Program-made: the position numbers and the translations under genes
Notes under the pieces: model-generated
Told to the model about the DNA's origin: nothing
Seen by the model: only the letters and a program-made list of their open reading frames with translations
The model's database searches: none
Shown: positions 7,437 to 10,370 of the stretch, one piece after another
Layout of the letters: each line of letters starts with the position of its first letter
Position numbering within the stretch: position 1 is the first letter of the stretch
Assembly (NCBI GenBank): GCA_021789565.1
Contig: JAJYJL010000157.1
Coordinates: forward strand, 1-10,370
DNA: 10,370 nucleotides
Source: Acidobacteriota bacterium
GTDB lineage: Bacteria > Acidobacteriota > Terriglobia > UBA7540
Reading direction: 5' to 3'

Positions 7437-8438
7437 TTAAAGTGCCACATTCCCGACTGAAACCGTCTGTTGAGCTTCCACCTGTGCAACGATCCAATTG
7501 TAAGTTTTTTCCAGCCCAATCTTCAATGATTGTGAAGGAGCCCAGCCGAGTTTCTCGCGGATCAGCCGATTATCAGAATTGCGACCACGCACTCCCAGAG
7601 GGCCGGAAACGTGCTTTATGCCGAGGTTCTTACCGGCGATCTCCATAATGGTCTGTGCCATCCCGTTGATGGTGACCATCTCGTCGGACCCGATATTCAC
7701 CGGCCCGCAAAAAGTTTCTGACTCCATCAGACGGGATACTCCCTCAAGGCATTCATCGATATATAGAAAGGACCGGGTCTGCACTCCGTCGCCCCATATC
7801 TCAATCTCACCGCCGTCGGGTTGTTCGGCCACCTTCCGGCAGAGAGCGGCGGGGGCCTTTTCGCGTCCGCCACACCAGGTTCCTTCAGGCCCGAAAATGT
7901 TGTGGAAGCGCGCGACGCGCACGTTCAGCCCATGGTTCCTGGCAAAGGCGAAGTATATCCTCTCACTGAACAGTTTCTCCCATCCATACTCGCTGTCTGG
8001 CGCAGCGGGGTACGCGCTGGATTCTTCGCAGTTGGGATTGTCGGGGTCTTCCTGATTGTAGGCGGGATACATACAGGCGGAAGAGGAATAGAAAATCTTC
8101 TTCACCTTGTGCTTTGCGCCGTAGCTTGCCATGTGAAGATTAATCATGCAGGAATTGTGCATGATTTCTGCATCGTTTTCGCCGCTGAAGACAAAACCTG
8201 CACCACCCATATCGGCCGCGAGTTGGTATGCCTCGTCAAACGGGCGGTCCAGAATCTCCTGCCAGGTTGACGTGTCCCGAAGATCACCCTGGACAAAGCT
8301 ATCGGCCGCCGTTCGGCTGAATTCAGGTTTTTTAAGATCCACCCCTCGGACCCAGTATCCTCGTTGCTTGAGTCTCTTCACCAGGTGGCTGCCGATAAAC
8401 CCTCCAGCGCCACATACTAATGCTTGCTTTGTTGCCAT
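7437..8438 (-). CDS. GDP-mannose 3,5-epimerase (plant GME type)
   Basis: A 333-aa short-chain dehydrogenase-type epimerase. It should convert GDP-D-mannose to GDP-L-galactose, and GDP-L-gulose as side product, in the cytoplasm using bound NAD. The Rossmann motif GAGGFIGSH spans 10-18. AADMGGAGF (74-82), SSSACMYP (118-125), YGWEK (151-155), GTWCGGREKAPAALCRK (186-202), RSFLYIDECLEGV (222-234) and GVRGRNSDN (282-290) are hallmark blocks of this family. Relative to the Arabidopsis enzyme, Cys145, Tyr174, Lys178 and Lys217 correspond to Cys122, Tyr151, Lys155 and Lys194, a constant offset of 23, so the active site appears intact. The gene is last of three on the minus strand, 36 bases after the GT87 gene. 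Another nucleotide-sugar epimerase activity is possible but less likely given these blocks. Confidence 0.9.
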   Translation of the reverse strand: MATKQALVCGAGGFIGSHLVKRLKQRGYWVRGVDLKKPEFSRTAADSFVQGDLRDTSTWQEILDRPFDEAYQLAADMGGAGFVFSGENDAEIMHNSCMINLHMASYGAKHKVKKIFYSSSACMYPAYNQEDPDNPNCEESSAYPAAPDSEYGWEKLFSERIYFAFARNHGLNVRVARFHNIFGPEGTWCGGREKAPAALCRKVAEQPDGGEIEIWGDGVQTRSFLYIDECLEGVSRLMESETFCGPVNIGSDEMVTINGMAQTIMEIAGKNLGIKHVSGPLGVRGRNSDNRLIREKLGWAPSQSLKIGLEKTYNWIVAQVEAQQTVSVGNVAL

Positions 8439-8444
8439 ATGATT

Positions 8445-8452
8445 CTCCTTCT
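8445..8452 (-). promoter_or_regulatory. Strong Shine-Dalgarno of the epimerase gene
   Basis: On the minus strand AGAAGGAG lies 6 bases before the ATG at 8438, in an AT-rich stretch. It fixes the start and suggests independent, efficient translation even though the preceding gene ends only 36 bases upstream. Confidence 0.8.
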
Positions 8453-8474
8453 AAAAATAACGGTAGCCTCAGAC

Positions 8475-9524
8475 TTACCCTTCGAAACGATCGACTCGCG
8501 TTTCATGGACAAGTTGCTGACACGGCTTCGAGAGCGCCGGGTGCCGCCCTCTCCCAGCACGCCAAGGAAGCATGCGGCGCGGCACCGGCCAACGCAAGCC
8601 GGCGAAGGCGCGCGGATGGATGAGCGCCGGCAGCGCCGCCAAATAATCGTAGGCAAAGGCGTGCCAGTTGAAAATCACTGCTGCAACCACAAGCCACGCC
8701 ACAGCCCGATCGTCGCGCAATCCGCGAACTGCGGCGAACGCGAACACGAGACCTGCGGCAAGCACAGGCGCAGCCCAGCGCGCCGCCCCCAGGGCAGTCA
8801 GAAGCCCGTGCACGGTCAGCGGGTCGTAATAAACCGCGCCTGCAACGGTTTGGGCCCGCCAGCAAGCTTCAAGCCAGCCTGGTCCGGCAATGGCGGTCGA
8901 GACCGCAAACAGAAACGTTCCGGTTAGCACGACGGACCACAGCACCCGCCAGCGCCGTCGCCAAGCTAAGAAAAGCAGCGCTGGCAAGAGCAGATGAAGG
9001 TCCATCGAGGCGAGGCCAAGCAGAATGCCGGCCAGTTCGTCACGCCCTCTCTTGATCGCGGACAGCGCCAGGGTTATGAGGAGAACAAACACGCCTATGT
9101 CGTGGCCGGATTTAACCATCCAGGCTAGCGGAAGAGCCAGGAACGACGCTGTCATGAGCCATGCTGATGCGCTCATCGCCGTCAAGCGAGTGCGCAACGT
9201 CCAGAAGGCCGCCATCACCAGCACTAGATTCAGCGTTGACCAGAGCAGGAAAGCGGCCGAAAACGGAAGCCATGTGAGGGGCAAATATTCCAGCGCCTGC
9301 CACGGGGCGCGCAGAAAAGGCAAGTGCGGCGGATAAGCGCGCGAGTCATAGAGCGCAAGCGCGAGTGCGTGCCCGGTGCGCAGGCGCATTCCCGCATCGT
9401 AGGACACCGCAAAGTCGGAGCCATAGGGGATGCGCGTGCATGGAAACACCAGCAGCGCCGCTGTCGCACTCGCAATGATTGCTCCCGCCGCCGTCCAGCG
9501 CATCGCGTTGTTTTTCGTTTTCAT
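8475..9524 (-). CDS. GT87/DUF2029-type integral membrane glycosyltransferase
   Basis: A 349-aa polytopic protein with roughly eight to ten hydrophobic segments. After the first helix comes YGSDFAVSYDAG (34-45); its Asp37 matches the acidic residue that GT-C enzymes of the DUF2029 family carry in the first external loop. SGHDIGVFVLLITLALSAIK (139-158), then GILLGLASMDLHLLLPALLF (166-185) and FAYDYLAALPAL (290-301) also fit the family. Such enzymes use polyprenyl-phosphate sugars (mannose or arabinose in mycobacteria) and transfer them on the outer face of the inner membrane. An in-frame start at 9569 would add 15 unusual residues translated from a palindrome, so the ATG at 9524 is chosen; GGTGGAAAG precedes it. 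It lies 51 bases after the RGP-like gene and 36 before the epimerase. Donor and acceptor are unknown. Confidence 0.75.
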   Translation of the reverse strand: MKTKNNAMRWTAAGAIIASATAALLVFPCTRIPYGSDFAVSYDAGMRLRTGHALALALYDSRAYPPHLPFLRAPWQALEYLPLTWLPFSAAFLLWSTLNLVLVMAAFWTLRTRLTAMSASAWLMTASFLALPLAWMVKSGHDIGVFVLLITLALSAIKRGRDELAGILLGLASMDLHLLLPALLFLAWRRRWRVLWSVVLTGTFLFAVSTAIAGPGWLEACWRAQTVAGAVYYDPLTVHGLLTALGAARWAAPVLAAGLVFAFAAVRGLRDDRAVAWLVVAAVIFNWHAFAYDYLAALPALIHPRAFAGLRWPVPRRMLPWRAGRGRHPALSKPCQQLVHETRVDRFEG

Positions 9525-9543
9525 GCTACTTTCCACCAAGCCC

Positions 9544-9565
9544 GGGCGCCGCACATGCGGCGCCC
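9544..9565. repeat. 22-base near-perfect palindrome between two glycan genes
   Basis: GGGCGCCGCA (9544-9553) and TGCGGCGCCC (9556-9565) are exact reverse complements separated by only CA. In minus-strand RNA this would fold into a very stable hairpin, 10 bases after the RGP-like stop and 19 bases before the GT87 start. No T-run follows. It may cap the upstream message, slow readthrough or tune downstream translation; the ribosome binding site itself is outside the stem. Confidence 0.6.
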
Positions 9566-9575
9566 ACAAGCCGGG

Positions 9576-10370
9576 TCAAGAAATCATTCGGCATGCGCTT
9601 ATCCACCTGCGCATCAGGTAAGCCGTCTGGTGGAAATACCCCCGCGTTGCCTGGTTCCAGATGGTCCCTGAAAAACTTTCAACTGCATCTTCCAGTTTGT
9701 CTGCCAGTGACGCGTAAGAGTCGCCGTAATTGCTTCCTTCGAGCTTGGCATCTATCAGCCATTGGCAAATATCTTCCAGCGCCCAGATACAGGCGAATTC
9801 GTTTGCCGCATCGCGCATGTAGTTGTGGGAGTTTCTGCGGTGATCGGCAAGCGGGCTGCCGACCCTTACCTTGTACCCCAGATGGCGGACGCAAGCCTGG
9901 CTGAAGTACCCGCTGAAGATATCTCCGTAGCGGTCAATGGGCATGCCTGCAAGCGGGTACCCCATTCGCAGGAAGTAATAGGAAATGATAACGTCTCGAT
10001 GAACGGCTGTGTTCTGCGTGTTGATGGGTGACCACGCCTTGTCACCAAGTAAGACCGAATCGGTGCGCATGGCCGACGCCCTTACCGGAGCAATCAACCA
10101 CGTCATGGCATCCATGTCCGGCTCACTGAGCCAAAGCCCGGCGTTCATGTGGATCCGCGCTTCTTGCACGGCGCGCGTGATCCTGGGCTGTTGATGGCGC
10201 GCAAAATAGGGAAAGCCTCTCGGATAAACCGTGACGGGGGGATTCATTTCCAGCATGTCACAGATGTTGAACCAGCCGTCCTCACTCGATACTTCGCATC
10301 CCGACGTCGGCTCCCCACAGACAATGCTGTGGGCCTTCACAAAATCCTCGTTCGGAAGACAATAATTGTC
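9576..10370 (-). CDS. RGP / UDP-arabinopyranose-mutase-like protein (GT75 type), 5' end cut by window
   Basis: The frame is open to the window edge, so 264 C-terminal residues are visible; a GTG at 10340 is an internal codon, not a likely start. The order of blocks matches plant reversibly glycosylated polypeptides. DNYC at the edge would complete a DDD-type metal site. YPRGFPYF (49-56) corresponds to VRGYPFS, whose Arg158 is the glycosylated residue in plants; here it is Arg51 of the visible part. NAGLWLSEPDMDA matches HGLWLNIPDYDA, PINTQNTAVHRDVI matches PMCGMNLAFDRDLI, and PIDRYGDIFSGYFSQACVRH matches [20 protein letters not shown]. Plant members interconvert UDP-arabinopyranose and UDP-arabinofuranose. 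Whether this bacterial protein is a mutase or a glycosyltransferase cannot be told. It heads the visible minus-strand operon with the GT87 and epimerase genes. Confidence 0.72.
   Translation of the reverse strand, partial: DNYCLPNEDFVKAHSIVCGEPTSGCEVSSEDGWFNICDMLEMNPPVTVYPRGFPYFARHQQPRITRAVQEARIHMNAGLWLSEPDMDAMTWLIAPVRASAMRTDSVLLGDKAWSPINTQNTAVHRDVIISYYFLRMGYPLAGMPIDRYGDIFSGYFSQACVRHLGYKVRVGSPLADHRRNSHNYMRDAANEFACIWALEDICQWLIDAKLEGSNYGDSYASLADKLEDAVESFSGTIWNQATRGYFHQTAYLMRRWISACRMIS

Noticed and set aside
9525..9569. Upstream start for the GT87 protein at 9569
   Set aside because: The extension is encoded largely by the palindrome and adds Arg/Pro-rich residues before the first membrane helix.
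1..10370. CRISPR array, transposon ends, tRNA or rRNA genes
   Set aside because: No regularly spaced direct repeats, transposase motifs, cloverleaf-like segments or rRNA-like stretches were seen on reading both strands.

Overview
The window looks like chromosomal DNA from a GC-rich bacterium with an outer membrane, most probably an acidobacterium. The signs are an ECF sigma factor fused by gene overlap to a TPR-bearing Ser/Thr kinase, and a TonB-dependent receptor with an N-terminal carboxypeptidase-regulatory-like domain. The lineage call is inferred from gene style and was not tested by comparison.

Left block, plus strand (2-6217). The 3' end of an ECF sigma factor gene overlaps by 11 bases a 954-aa Ser/Thr kinase. 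The kinase has a cytoplasmic catalytic domain, one membrane segment, a TolB/FlgO-like domain and a long TPR array that should face the periplasm. A 93-aa beta-rich protein of unknown function follows 34 bases later. After a 160-base gap holding an extended -10 promoter come a small exported Cys/Met/His-rich protein (138 aa) and a 739-aa TonB-dependent outer-membrane receptor. These two look like an operon and may handle a metal.

Middle (6218-6851). About 630 bases carry no convincing gene. They hold a cluster of GC-rich inverted repeats and one doubtful Pro/Gly-rich reading frame.

Right block. A GtrA-family membrane protein (plus strand, 6852-7295) faces three genes on the minus strand. In transcription order these are an RGP/UDP-arabinopyranose-mutase-like (GT75-type) protein cut by the window edge, a GT87/DUF2029 membrane glycosyltransferase, and a GDP-mannose 3,5-epimerase whose catalytic residues match the plant enzyme one for one. 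Gaps of 51 and 36 bases suggest one transcript; the 51-base gap contains a 22-base near-perfect palindrome. The set suggests nucleotide-sugar supply plus lipid-linked glycosyl transfer for a surface glycan, possibly with L-galactose or L-gulose and perhaps arabinofuranose. No transposase, integrase, CRISPR array, tRNA or rRNA was seen.
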